The notes beneath the pieces are model-generated. The model saw only the letters and a program-made list of their open reading frames with translations. It was not told the DNA's origin and made no database searches. 64,000 bases of DNA from Streptomyces sp. CB01201. Lineage in GTDB: Bacteria > Actinomycetota > Actinomycetes > Streptomycetales > Streptomycetaceae. The stretch covers positions 703,183-767,182 of the forward strand of contig NZ_NNBJ01000002.1 in the NCBI RefSeq assembly GCF_002803085.1. Reading direction: 5' to 3'. The stretch's first letter is position 1. Every line of letters starts with the position of its first letter. Below are positions 36,920-45,740 of this stretch, one piece after another. Position numbers and translations under genes: made by a program.

Positions 36920-37444
36920 ATGACTGATCTTCCGGGCAAGCCGACCTCGGCCTCCCGAACCACCCTGAGCCACATCATGACCGGCCACGACACCAACCTC
37001 CTGGGCACGGTGCACGGCGGCGTGATCATGAAGCTGGTGGACGACGCGGCGGGCGCGGTCGCCGGACGGCACTCGGGTGGTCCGGCGGTCACCGCGTCGA
37101 TGGACGAGATGGCGTTCCTCATGCCGGTCAGGGTCGGGGACCTGGTGCATGTGAAGGCCCAGGTCAACTGGACCGGCCGGTCCTCCATGGAGGTCGGCGT
37201 ACGGGTCCTGGCCGAGCGCTGGAACGAGTCCACCCCGGCCCAGCAGGTGGGCTCCGCCTACCTCGTCTTCGCGGCCGTCGACGCCGACGGCAAGCCCCGC
37301 CCGGTGCCGCCGGTGATCCCGGAGACCGAGCGCGACGAGCGCCGCTACCAGGAGGCCCAGATCCGCCGGACCCACCGGCTCGCCCGGCGCCGCGCGATCA
37401 TGGACCTGCGCGAGAAGCGCGCCGCGGAGGGCCTGGACGACTGA
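36920..37444 (+). CDS. Hotdog-fold acyl-CoA thioesterase
   Basis: 174 residues. The YciA/ACOT-type hotdog pattern is clear: SHIMTGHDTNLLGTVHGG and VIMKLVDDAAGAVA with the catalytic aspartate, ASMDEMAFLMPVRVGDLV, and SAYLVFAAVD. It hydrolyses acyl-CoA to free acid and CoA in the cytosol. A basic, helical tail of about 35 residues (RRTHRLARRRAIM) follows. Flanked by LCP genes on the opposite strand; no operon partner is evident. Confidence 0.93.
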   Translation: MTDLPGKPTSASRTTLSHIMTGHDTNLLGTVHGGVIMKLVDDAAGAVAGRHSGGPAVTASMDEMAFLMPVRVGDLVHVKAQVNWTGRSSMEVGVRVLAERWNESTPAQQVGSAYLVFAAVDADGKPRPVPPVIPETERDERRYQEAQIRRTHRLARRRAIMDLREKRAAEGLDD

Positions 37445-37500
37445 CCCGCCCGGAGCCGGGGGGGGCATCGGCCTGCCCTTGATCTGCCCGTACCCGCAGG

Positions 37501-38997
37501 TCAGGGGCAGACCACCCGGTCGCCGGTGACCGTGCCGAAGTCGCCCTGCGGCTGCTCCTCGGCGCGTACCGGCACGACGTCCTTGAAGTCGGCGCCCGCC
37601 GTCACCTTCATCGTGGCGCCGAGCCCCTTGACCGCGCGCAGCTCGCTGCCCGGCAGGGCGAGCGCGAGGGACTTCGCCGAGCGGTCCCAGCGCGGGTCGT
37701 ACTCGATCAGGGTGCGGCGCATGTCGAGGTTGGCGCTTGCCCGGGGCGCGCCGGTGGTCTTGAAGCCGGTGGCGTGCAGCGCGTCGTCCACCCGGCGGCC
37801 GAGCCCGTCGGTGCGGGTCCCGTTGAAGACCTGCACCTTGATCTGGTCCGGGGCGACCTCGACGATCGAGCCCGGCGCCTTCTGCGGCTCCGGCGGCTTC
37901 GCGTCCTTGGCGGCCGGTTTCGGGGCGGGCTTCGGCGGGGTGTGCGGGGCCAGCGGCTGGTCGTCGTGGAGCAGCTGGAACAGCTTCTTGGACTTCGCCT
38001 CGTCCCACTTCACGGTCGAGCCGATGCCCTTGATCTGCACGCCGAGCTGCCCGAGCGGCACCGTGGTGAAGTCCGACGACGAGGGCGTGAAGCCCTTCAT
38101 CGCGGCGGTGAAGCTCAGCATCTCCTCGACCCCGAATCCCTCGTCGGCCCGTACCGAGGAGAGCAGGGACTGGGCGACCTCGCGGAACTTCACCGGGTTC
38201 AGGAGCACCCCGTTGCTCGTCGCCTTCGCCAGGAGCGCGGCGAGGAAGCGCTGCTGGCGCTGCATCCTGCCGAGGTCGGCGGAGCCGTCGGTGTGCCGGG
38301 AGCGGACGTACTGGAGCGCCTCGCCGCCGCCCAGCTGGTGGGTGCCGGCCGTCAGGTCGAGGCCGGTGTAGGAGTCCTTCATGGGGCGTGCCGTGCAGAT
38401 CTGTACGCCGCCGACCACGTCGACCGTCTTCATGAAACTGGTGAAGTCGACCTCCAGATAGTGGTCGATCTTCAGGCCCGTCATGTTCTCGACGGTGCGC
38501 ACGGTGAGCGAGGGCCCGCCCTCGGCGTAGGCCGCGTTCAGCTTCACCGGGTGCTGGGGGTGGTGCTGGCCGGTGGCCGCGTCGGTGTGCTCGGGGACCT
38601 CGGCGTAGGAGTCGCGCGGCAGGCTCACCACACTGACCCGGTCCCGGTCCGCCGACACGTGCACCATCATGATCGTGTCGGTGCAGTGGCAGGGGGCCCC
38701 GCCGAGCCGGTACTTCTGCTTCTCCTCGGGCGTGATCTTGTCCCGCCCGTCGGTGCCGACCAGCAGGATGTTGGTGCCGCGGCTGCCCTGCGGCCGGTTC
38801 TTCATGTCCCGGAACGGGTCCACCCGGCCGATCCCGCCGTCCAGGCTGGTCACCACCGCATGGCCGACCCCGCCCGCGCCGAGCACCAGGACGGACAGGG
38901 TGGTCGCGAGCCGCATGCCCCAGCGGGGGCGCTCGTCCTGCTGTCTGCTGCGGGGCTTTCCGGGTCGTACGGGGCGCGGGCGGGGCGGCGTGGGCAC
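37501..38997 (-). CDS. LCP family cell-wall polymer ligase 2, with LytR_C domain
   Basis: 498 residues: short basic N-terminus, membrane helix 29-50, LCP domain from about 75 (NILLVGTDGRD, VVSLPRDSYAEVP, DHYLEVDFTSFMKTVDVVGG, ALQYVRSRHTDG), a proline/lysine linker, then a LytR_C domain (KVQVFNGTRTDGLGRRV). The position that is R in the usual RxDT motif is C here (PCHCTDT), an unusual change near the active site. GTG 38997 is the start. Confidence 0.91.
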   Translation of the reverse strand: MPTPPRPRPVRPGKPRSRQQDERPRWGMRLATTLSVLVLGAGGVGHAVVTSLDGGIGRVDPFRDMKNRPQGSRGTNILLVGTDGRDKITPEEKQKYRLGGAPCHCTDTIMMVHVSADRDRVSVVSLPRDSYAEVPEHTDAATGQHHPQHPVKLNAAYAEGGPSLTVRTVENMTGLKIDHYLEVDFTSFMKTVDVVGGVQICTARPMKDSYTGLDLTAGTHQLGGGEALQYVRSRHTDGSADLGRMQRQQRFLAALLAKATSNGVLLNPVKFREVAQSLLSSVRADEGFGVEEMLSFTAAMKGFTPSSSDFTTVPLGQLGVQIKGIGSTVKWDEAKSKKLFQLLHDDQPLAPHTPPKPAPKPAAKDAKPPEPQKAPGSIVEVAPDQIKVQVFNGTRTDGLGRRVDDALHATGFKTTGAPRASANLDMRRTLIEYDPRWDRSAKSLALALPGSELRAVKGLGATMKVTAGADFKDVVPVRAEEQPQGDFGTVTGDRVVCP

Positions 38998-39118
38998 GGG
39001 GACCTCCGCGGGTGCGACAGGGGGATCTTGAGCACCGTAGGCCCATACGATCAGCTACCCCGTGCACCGCCCGGCCGCCGCGCGACCTTGTCCCCCGTTC
39101 GCGGTAACGTGACCACCG

Positions 39119-40135
39119 ATGAACGCCACGCCTGCTGTTTCCGTGATCATGCCGGTTCTCAATGAGGAGCGGCATCTGCGCAACTCGGTCCGTCACATCC
39201 TGGAGCAGGAGTACGAGGGCGAGATGGAGGTGGTGATCGCGCTCGGCCCGTCCACGGACCGCACCGACGAGATCGCCGCCGAGCTGGTGCGCGAAGACCC
39301 CCGCGTCCACACCGTGCCCAACCCCACCGGGCGCACGCCCGCGGCCCTGAACGCAGCCATCGCGGCCTCCCGCCACCCGATCGTGGTGCGCGTCGACGGC
39401 CACGGGATGCTGTCGCAGAACTACATCGCCACCGCCGTGCGCCTCCTGGAGGAGACCGGGGCGATGAACGTCGGCGGCATCATGCACGCCGAGGGCGAGA
39501 ACGCCTGGGAGGACGCGGTCGCCGCCGCGATGACCTCGAAGATCGGCGTCGGCAACGCGGCTTTCCACACCGGAGGCGCCGCCGGACCCGCCGAAACCGT
39601 GTATCTGGGTGTCTTCCGCCGCGAGGCCCTGGAGCAACAGGGCGGCTACAACGTGGAGTTCATCCGTGCCCAGGACTGGGAGCTGAACTTCCGGATCAGG
39701 GAGGCCGGCGGCCTCATCTGGTTCTCGCCCGAGCTCAAGGTCCAGTACCGGCCGCGCCCTTCGGTGAAGGCGCTCGCCAAGCAGTACAAGGACTACGGGC
39801 GTTGGCGCCATGTGGTGGCCCGCTATCACGAGGGCTCCATCAACCTGCGCTATCTGGCGCCGCCGACCGCCGTCTGCGCGATCGCCGCGGGCATCGTGGT
39901 GGGCGCGCTGCTCACGCCGTGGGGGTTCGTGGTTCCGGCCGGATACCTGGCCGCGATCGCCGCGGGCTCGCTGCCGGCCGGCAAGGGGCTCTCGCTCAAG
40001 GCCCGCGCACAGATCCCGGTGGCCCTGGCCACCATGCACATGTCGTGGGGCTTCGGCTTCCTCACCAGCCCGAAGGCGCTGGCCCGCAAGGTCATCGCGA
40101 GCCGCCGCCCGGCCGTGCGGACCACGTCCGTCTGA
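39119..40135 (+). CDS. Family 2 glycosyltransferase with C-terminal membrane helices
   Basis: 338 residues. GT-A domain: VSVIMPVLNEERHL, ALGPSTDRTDEI, VVRVDGHGM as the DxD site, and NVEFIRAQDWELNFRIREAGG with the catalytic-base region. Two membrane helices (about 245-290) anchor it. The start ATG 39119 has no ribosome site; TAACGT eight bases upstream suggests a leaderless transcript. It sits between two LCP genes, so it may build the polymer that they attach. Sugar unknown. Confidence 0.92.
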   Translation: MNATPAVSVIMPVLNEERHLRNSVRHILEQEYEGEMEVVIALGPSTDRTDEIAAELVREDPRVHTVPNPTGRTPAALNAAIAASRHPIVVRVDGHGMLSQNYIATAVRLLEETGAMNVGGIMHAEGENAWEDAVAAAMTSKIGVGNAAFHTGGAAGPAETVYLGVFRREALEQQGGYNVEFIRAQDWELNFRIREAGGLIWFSPELKVQYRPRPSVKALAKQYKDYGRWRHVVARYHEGSINLRYLAPPTAVCAIAAGIVVGALLTPWGFVVPAGYLAAIAAGSLPAGKGLSLKARAQIPVALATMHMSWGFGFLTSPKALARKVIASRRPAVRTTSV

Positions 40136-40170
40136 TCCGTAGGAACAACCCGTACGAACGAGCGGACAAA

Positions 40171-40204
40171 GGGGCGCCCGGTGCTTGAAAGCACCGGGCG
40201 CCCC
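40171..40204. terminator. Bidirectional terminator between GT2 and LCP 3
   Basis: A perfect 15-bp stem (GGGGCGCCCGGTGCT) with loop TGAA between converging genes. Confidence 0.85.
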
Positions 40205-40242
40205 GTTGTGTGTGCGGGCCCGCGGGCGGGCCCGGCGGCCGG

Positions 40243-42048
40243 TCAGAAGCGGTAGGGCGCGTAGACCTCCATGCAGGCGCCCTTGTCGGCGCCGTTGACC
40301 GCCTCGGTGCCCTTGAGCGGGTCGGCGGCCTTCGGGTCCTGCTTGGGGTAGCTGGTCCCGGTGCGCCAGTCGCCGCCGACCACCAGGGTCAGGCCCTTGA
40401 CGTCGGAGGCCTTGACCGCGCTCGCGGGCAGGCCGAGCGCGGTCGCGACCGACTCCGCGTCCGACTTGCCCTGGGCGCCGGCGCCCTTGGGATAGTCGAC
40501 CTCGCTGGTCGAAGCCGGGTCGCTGGTGCCCGTCGCGGCCTTCGTGAAGCCCTTGGCCTTGAGGGCGTCGACGACCTCGGTGGCCCGGCCCCTGACCGCC
40601 GCGCGGCCGTCGGTGCCGGTGCCGTTGACCACGCTCACCGCGAGCGAGCCGGGGGCCGCGGCGGCCGGGCCCTTGGCGGGCGGGGCGGCGGGCTTGCCGT
40701 CGTCCTTGCCGTCCAGCGGCTTGTCGTCGCGCAGCAGCGCCCACAGCGCGTCGGCCTTGGCCTTGTCCGGGATCACATGGGCATCCGGGTCCTTGGGGTC
40801 GGGCAGCCTCGGCATGGTCAGCATGTTGATGCGGTCCATGGGGATGTCCTTGAGTTCCATGCCCAGGTCGAACAGCTTCTTGACGGTGCCGAGTTCCGAG
40901 GAGACCTGGAGCGACTTGGTCGCCGTCTCGGCGATGTCCATCAGCCGGCCCGTGTCGGTGAACGCGTTCTGGTCCTTGAGGTTGCGGATCACCGAGTTCA
41001 TGTACATGTGCTGGGCCTCGGAGCGGCCGATGTCACTGCCGAAGGCGTGCCGGGTGCGCAGCCATTGCAGGGCCTGCTCGCCCTTCACCGTGTGGTTGCC
41101 CGCGGTGAGGTGCAGATGCGAGCCGCCGGGCTGGGCCCTGGTGGGGTGGTCGTCGATGTTCTGCTTCACACAGACGTCCGCGCCGCCCACCGCGTCCGAG
41201 ATGGCCACGACACCGGCGAAGTCGACCATCATCCAGTGGTCGATGTAGATGCCGGTCAGCTTCTCCCAGGTGTCCAGGACGCAGCCCGCGCCGCCGCGCC
41301 CGAGCGCCTCGTTGATGATGGCGTTGGTGGGCGGATTGACCTTGTTCTTCGTGGTGTCCTTGCACTCGGGCACGTCCACCCGGGTGTCGCGCGGGATGCT
41401 CACGACCGAGGCGTTCTTGCGGTCGGCGGAGACGTGCAGCAGCATCTGCACGTCCGCGTGCGGATCGCCGCCGCGGTCCTGCTTGGCGCCGCCGAGCGCG
41501 ACGTTCTCGTCGGAGTTCCGGCTGTCGGAGCCGATCAGGAGGATGTTCAGCGGGGTCTGGCCCTGGGCGTTGGGCGCGGCCTTCTTGGCGTCGCTGCCGC
41601 CCGCACTGCGGTCGCCCTTGCGGATGTTGGCGTTGAGGTGCTGGTAGTAGAGGTATCCGGCGCCGGCCGTCCCGAGTATGAGGAACGCGAGTGCGACCGC
41701 GGTCCACTTGAGTATCCGGTGCTTGCGGTTCTTGCCGCGTCTGCGCGACCCGCCCCGGCGGCGCCCGCCGGAACCCTGCTCCCCGGAAGCCGCGCCGCCG
41801 GAACCCGCGTCACCGGGACCCGCGTCACCGGGACCCGCGTCACCGGAGCCCGGCCCGCCGGGATCCGCCGAGCCCCGGGGCGTGCCGGAGCCGCCCGGCG
41901 CGGCCGGCTGCCCGGGCACGGCGGGGCCGCCGCCCCCCTCTGCGCTGCCGGACGCGTCGTCCCCGTACAGGCTCTCGTCCCAGCCGAGTTCGCCCGCGCG
42001 TTCCACGCGTCCGTGCGTCCCCTCCCCGCGCACGCTGTTTCCGCCCAC
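40243..42048 (-). CDS. LCP family cell-wall polymer ligase 3, with LytR_C domain
   Basis: 601 residues. A long cytoplasmic region (1-110) is rich in Gly/Pro and includes a short repeat (AGPGDAGPGDAGSGG), then a basic patch, membrane helix 113-135, the LCP domain (NILLIGSDSRNSDENVALGG, VVSIPRDTRVDVP, DHWMMVDFAGVVAISDAVGG, ALQWLRTRHAFG) and a LytR_C domain (VSVVNGTGTDGRAAVRG). The usual R before the conserved D is H (PHADVQ). GTG 42048 follows GGGGGG. Confidence 0.92.
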   Translation of the reverse strand: MGGNSVRGEGTHGRVERAGELGWDESLYGDDASGSAEGGGGPAVPGQPAAPGGSGTPRGSADPGGPGSGDAGPGDAGPGDAGSGGAASGEQGSGGRRRGGSRRRGKNRKHRILKWTAVALAFLILGTAGAGYLYYQHLNANIRKGDRSAGGSDAKKAAPNAQGQTPLNILLIGSDSRNSDENVALGGAKQDRGGDPHADVQMLLHVSADRKNASVVSIPRDTRVDVPECKDTTKNKVNPPTNAIINEALGRGGAGCVLDTWEKLTGIYIDHWMMVDFAGVVAISDAVGGADVCVKQNIDDHPTRAQPGGSHLHLTAGNHTVKGEQALQWLRTRHAFGSDIGRSEAQHMYMNSVIRNLKDQNAFTDTGRLMDIAETATKSLQVSSELGTVKKLFDLGMELKDIPMDRINMLTMPRLPDPKDPDAHVIPDKAKADALWALLRDDKPLDGKDDGKPAAPPAKGPAAAAPGSLAVSVVNGTGTDGRAAVRGRATEVVDALKAKGFTKAATGTSDPASTSEVDYPKGAGAQGKSDAESVATALGLPASAVKASDVKGLTLVVGGDWRTGTSYPKQDPKAADPLKGTEAVNGADKGACMEVYAPYRF

Positions 42049-42105
42049 CCCGATACCCCCCTGTTGTTCAGACTCCCCCTGAGGCCCGGTCGGGCCGTGA
42101 GTCTG

Positions 42106-43842
42106 CTATTTGGCGCACACCGACTTGTCGGCTTCGACCTTCTGGATGCCTTCCGGGGCCTTGGCCGGAGCGCCGATGGGTGTTCCCACCTGCTTGAAGT
42201 CGGGCCCGAGGGTCAGCACCATCGCCTCCTTGCCCACCGCGTCCTTCGTGCCCGGCTTCAGGGCCGAGGCGGGCAGGCCGAGCAGATCCGCGAGCTTGCG
42301 GGCCTGGTCGGCCTGGTTCGGCGCGTACGCCAGGACCGTGTCGGGCACCTTCTGCGGCGCGTTGGAGCCGTTGCTCGACTTGAGCACGCCCTGCTGGTTC
42401 TGGAGCCAGGTGACCATGAGGCCCGCGGAGCCCGCCGCGGCGCCGCCGTTGAGCACGGTGACCCGTACGTCCGAGGCCTTCGCGCGGGGGCCGTTGAGGC
42501 GGGCGGCCTGCTCGGCGTCGGCCGCGCTCTTGGACGCCGCCTCCTTCTTCTTCACCTCGGTGAGCGAGGTGTCGGCGCGCATCATCGCGAACAGCGCCTC
42601 GGACTTCGTCGGGTCGGGCACGACCGTGACGTGGTGCTTGCCCTCGGCCGGGTTGTCGATGACCGGCAGCGTGGCGAAGGTGATGTTCTTGGCGTCGATC
42701 TTGCCGAGGACCTGGGCGAGGTCGGTCAGCTTCTTGATACTGCCTATCCCCGAGTCGACCGTGAGCGCCTTGGTCGCCGCGTCCGCGAGCCCGTACATCT
42801 TGGTCGGGCTGCCCAGCGTGTCGTCCGACTTCATCTGCCGGATCATCGAGCCGATGAACTGCTGCTGCTGCTTGATCCGGTCGAGGTCGCTCTCGTTGCC
42901 GAAGCTGTGCCGGGTCCTGACGAACGCCAGCGCCTGCTCGCCCTTCACGACGCTCTGACCGGCCGGCAGCTTCAGATGCGACTTGGGGTCGTTGACCGGC
43001 TTCTCCAGGCAGACCTTGACGCCGCCGACGGCGGAGGACAGCTGCTTGACGGCGTTGAAGTCGGCCATCATGAAGTGGTCGACGGTGAGCCCGGTGAGCT
43101 GCTTGACGGTACGCATCGTGCAGCCCGGGTCACGGCCCTCCTGGCCCAGGCTGGTGTTGAACCGTACGTTCTTCTCGCCCGGCACCGTCTTGGTGGTGCC
43201 GTCCTTCTGCTTGGTCGGGCAGGCCGGGATGTCGGTGATCATGTCGCGGGGGATGGACATCGCGGTCGCGTTGGTCCGGTCCGCCGAGACATGGAAGAGG
43301 ATGTTGGTGTCGGCGTGGCCTTCGCTGCCCGCGTCGCCGTAGCCCTCGTTGCCCGCGCCGGTGCGCTTGTCGGTGCCGATGACCAGGATGTTGAACGCTC
43401 CGTCGGGCACCGAGCTCTTGCTGCCCGCGTCACCGACGTCGACGGTGTTGATGTTGCCGTTGAAGTGCTGGTAGAGCCAGTACGCGCCCCCCGCGCCGAC
43501 GACGAGGACGAAGCCCATCACGCCGCCCGTCCACAGCAGCACCTTCTTCTTGCGGGCCGCCTTCGGCTTGCGCTTGCGGCGGCCCTGGGCGTCGGGGGAC
43601 TCCCCGGCGGGGGCCTTGCCGGCCCGGCGGTTGCGCTGCCCGGGCACCTCGCGGCGTCCGGAAGGTTCCGACTGCTCGGTCTTTCTGGTCGAAGTCCGAC
43701 CCGAGGACGACCGGCCGGGACCGGAATTCGACTGCGTTCCGGAAGGATTCAGTCGCAATTCGTAAGTGCCGGTTTCCGGGTTGAGGACCCACTGGTCTGC
43801 TGGGTCGACATCATCGGCCCGCCCACGGCTCTGCGCATCCAC
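42106..43842 (-). CDS. LCP family cell-wall polymer ligase 4, with LytR_C domain
   Basis: 578 residues. N-terminal WVLNPETGTYELRL, typical of Streptomyces LCP proteins, then a basic linker, membrane helix 101-123, the LCP domain (NILVIGTDKRTG, AMSIPRDMITDIP, DHFMMADFNAVKQLSSAVGG, ALAFVRTRHSFG) and a LytR_C domain (VRVTVLNGGAAAGSAG). H replaces the usual R (GHADTN). I chose GTG 43842, with GGAGGA upstream; the frame stays open further to 44322 but over AT-richer sequence without conserved protein. Confidence 0.9.
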   Translation of the reverse strand: MDAQSRGRADDVDPADQWVLNPETGTYELRLNPSGTQSNSGPGRSSSGRTSTRKTEQSEPSGRREVPGQRNRRAGKAPAGESPDAQGRRKRKPKAARKKKVLLWTGGVMGFVLVVGAGGAYWLYQHFNGNINTVDVGDAGSKSSVPDGAFNILVIGTDKRTGAGNEGYGDAGSEGHADTNILFHVSADRTNATAMSIPRDMITDIPACPTKQKDGTTKTVPGEKNVRFNTSLGQEGRDPGCTMRTVKQLTGLTVDHFMMADFNAVKQLSSAVGGVKVCLEKPVNDPKSHLKLPAGQSVVKGEQALAFVRTRHSFGNESDLDRIKQQQQFIGSMIRQMKSDDTLGSPTKMYGLADAATKALTVDSGIGSIKKLTDLAQVLGKIDAKNITFATLPVIDNPAEGKHHVTVVPDPTKSEALFAMMRADTSLTEVKKKEAASKSAADAEQAARLNGPRAKASDVRVTVLNGGAAAGSAGLMVTWLQNQQGVLKSSNGSNAPQKVPDTVLAYAPNQADQARKLADLLGLPASALKPGTKDAVGKEAMVLTLGPDFKQVGTPIGAPAKAPEGIQKVEADKSVCAK

Positions 43843-44071
43843 GGTTGCTTCTGTCCTCCGTCGGTGCCGAGTCGCTTCCCCCAAAGCGCTCAATCGTTCG
43901 CTCCTGCAGTGCACGGCCCGTCGGCCGGTAGCACCGGATCGCGTCACACTATCTGGCCAGTTCGGCCGTGAGCGACGGCCGTGACAAATTGCACGCCCTT
44001 TATAACCGGGCATTTGGCACCAATTCGTTGACGGGCACGCGGAATTCACAGGTCTCCCACCTGCGCGCCGC
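43843..44071. promoter_or_regulatory. Promoter region upstream of LCP 4
   Basis: 229 bases without a gene, less GC-rich than the surroundings. On the minus strand TATAAA (about 44003-43998) could be a -10; the nearby palindrome TTGGTGCCAA (44014-44023) could be an operator. No confident -35. Confidence 0.35.
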
Positions 44072-45550
44072 CTAGCCGCACATGCCCGAGGCGGCATCCG
44101 TACCCGAGTAGACGGGGGGAGCCGAGGGGCTGGACGAGGGGTCCGGATCGTCCGGCTTGTCGTCCTGGCCGTCTCCCTTCTTCGTCCCTTCCTTCGCCTT
44201 CTCCTTGGCCTTCTCCACGTCGGTCGCGGCCGCCACCTTGATCGGCTGGTCGTCGCGCACCTGCTTGAAGAGCCGGTCCGCGTCCGGCTGTACGAGCTCG
44301 TCGCGGTTGCCGTCGTAGGCATAAGGCTGTCGCGGAACGGTCAAAAAGCGGATGTTCTCGGTCGGAATATCACGCATCGAGCGCACCAGGTCGTACAGGT
44401 CCCCGAGGGTGTTGAGCCCGGGGTCGGTGGTCAGCGACTTGGTCGCCGCGTCCAGAACCGGATAGAGGCGGGCCGGGTTGAGCAACACCCCGTTGCTCTG
44501 CACCTTCTTCATCAGCGAACCGAGGAACTGCTGCTGCCGGTCCATGCGTTGGGTGTCGCTGCCGTCCCCGAAGCCGTGCCGGGAGCGTACGAAGCCGAGC
44601 GCCTGCTCGCCGTGCAGGGTCTGGCGTCCGGCCGGGAGCTTCAGGTGGGCCTGGCGGTCGTCGACCGGGTCCTTCAGACAGACCTCGACGCCGTCCACCG
44701 CGTCGACCATGTCCTTGAACCCGTTGAAGTCGACGACGATGTGGTGGTCGATGCGCACCCCGGTCATCTTCTCGACCGTACGGATCGTGCAGGCGGCGCC
44801 ACCGATCTCGAACGCCGAGTTGAACTGGGCGAATTGGGCCTTGGTGCTGCCGCCGTCCGGCCGGCCGCAGGCGGGGATGTCCGCCATGAGGTCGCGCGGC
44901 AGCGAGACGGCGGTGGCACTGCGCCGGTCGGCCGCGAGGTGCAGCAGGATCGTGGTGTCCGAGCGCTGGCTGCCGCCGTCGTCCCTGCCGTAGGCGGAGT
45001 TGTTGCCCGCGCGCGAGTCCGAGCCGATGAGCAGCAGGTTCTGCGCGTCGTGCACGACGGCGGCGGGCCGGTCGTGCTCGTACTTGTCCAGCTCGTGCGC
45101 GGCCGTGGTGTCCGTCTGGATGTTGCCGTCGAGCTTCCGGTAGAACCACCAGCCGGTCCCGGCCGCCGCGAGGACGACGACGGAGACGCCCAGCGCGGTC
45201 CAACGCAGCCAGTGGCGACGGCCCTTGGCGTCAGCGGCGGGGGAGCCGGCGTCCTCGCCGGGGGCGCCGGTCCCGTCGGCGGTGCTGGTCCCGGCGTTCT
45301 CCGTACGCTCCGTGCGCTCTGCGCGCTCTGTACTCTCGCCGCTCTCGCCGCTCTCGCCGCTCTCGCCGCTCTCGCCGCTCTCGCCGCTCTCGCTGGTCCC
45401 GCCGGTCACGTCGGCCGGGCCGGGCTCGCCCGCCGCCTCGGTCTGCCCGGTCGCGGCTCCGTCGGCCGGCGGTGGCTGCTCGGCCCCGGCCGGCTCCTCC
45501 GGTTCGGGGGGCGTGCCAGCACTGTCGGTCACGTCGGCGTCCATCCTCAC
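44072..45550 (-). CDS. LCP family cell-wall polymer ligase 5
   Basis: 492 residues from GTG 45550, or 490 from ATG 45544; neither has a clear ribosome site. An acidic cytoplasmic region (1-110) contains six Ser-Gly-Glu repeats, then membrane helix 116-137 and the LCP domain (NLLLIGSDSRAGNNSAYG, QRSDTTILLHLA, AVSLPRDLMADIP, DHHIVVDFNGFKDMVDAVDG, ALGFVRSRHGFG). It keeps R before the conserved D. The C-terminus is a Lys/Glu/Asp stretch ending in SGMCG, with no LytR_C domain. Last of the LCP cluster. Confidence 0.92.
   Translation of the reverse strand: MRMDADVTDSAGTPPEPEEPAGAEQPPPADGAATGQTEAAGEPGPADVTGGTSESGESGESGESGESGESGESTERAERTERTENAGTSTADGTGAPGEDAGSPAADAKGRRHWLRWTALGVSVVVLAAAGTGWWFYRKLDGNIQTDTTAAHELDKYEHDRPAAVVHDAQNLLLIGSDSRAGNNSAYGRDDGGSQRSDTTILLHLAADRRSATAVSLPRDLMADIPACGRPDGGSTKAQFAQFNSAFEIGGAACTIRTVEKMTGVRIDHHIVVDFNGFKDMVDAVDGVEVCLKDPVDDRQAHLKLPAGRQTLHGEQALGFVRSRHGFGDGSDTQRMDRQQQFLGSLMKKVQSNGVLLNPARLYPVLDAATKSLTTDPGLNTLGDLYDLVRSMRDIPTENIRFLTVPRQPYAYDGNRDELVQPDADRLFKQVRDDQPIKVAAATDVEKAKEKAKEGTKKGDGQDDKPDDPDPSSSPSAPPVYSGTDAASGMCG
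45333..45395 (-). repeat. 9-bp tandem repeat in LCP 5
   Basis: Six perfect CTCTCGCCG units (45333-45386) and one imperfect unit encode Ser-Gly-Glu repeats. Gain or loss of units would keep the frame. Confidence 0.9.
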
Positions 45551-45740
45551 GGGCCATCACGGGAGTCGGCGGGCGCATCGCGCCGCCGGGCACCCCGGTA
45601 GACGGCCGAATCGCACGCATGGTTGTGCGTACGGTCGATCATCTACCGCGGGTGCCGCCGGAGCCCGGGGGCCGGGCCCGGGGTGGGGCCACAAGGGTGG
45701 AGATCGGTGCGGGGGCCGTGCGGAATCACGGGCCCCGCGA

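Noticed and set aside
36752..40744. Very long minus-strand open frame covering two LCP genes, a thioesterase and a GT2
   Set aside because: It is a shadow frame; the protein is Arg/Gly-rich and contradicts five well-supported genes.
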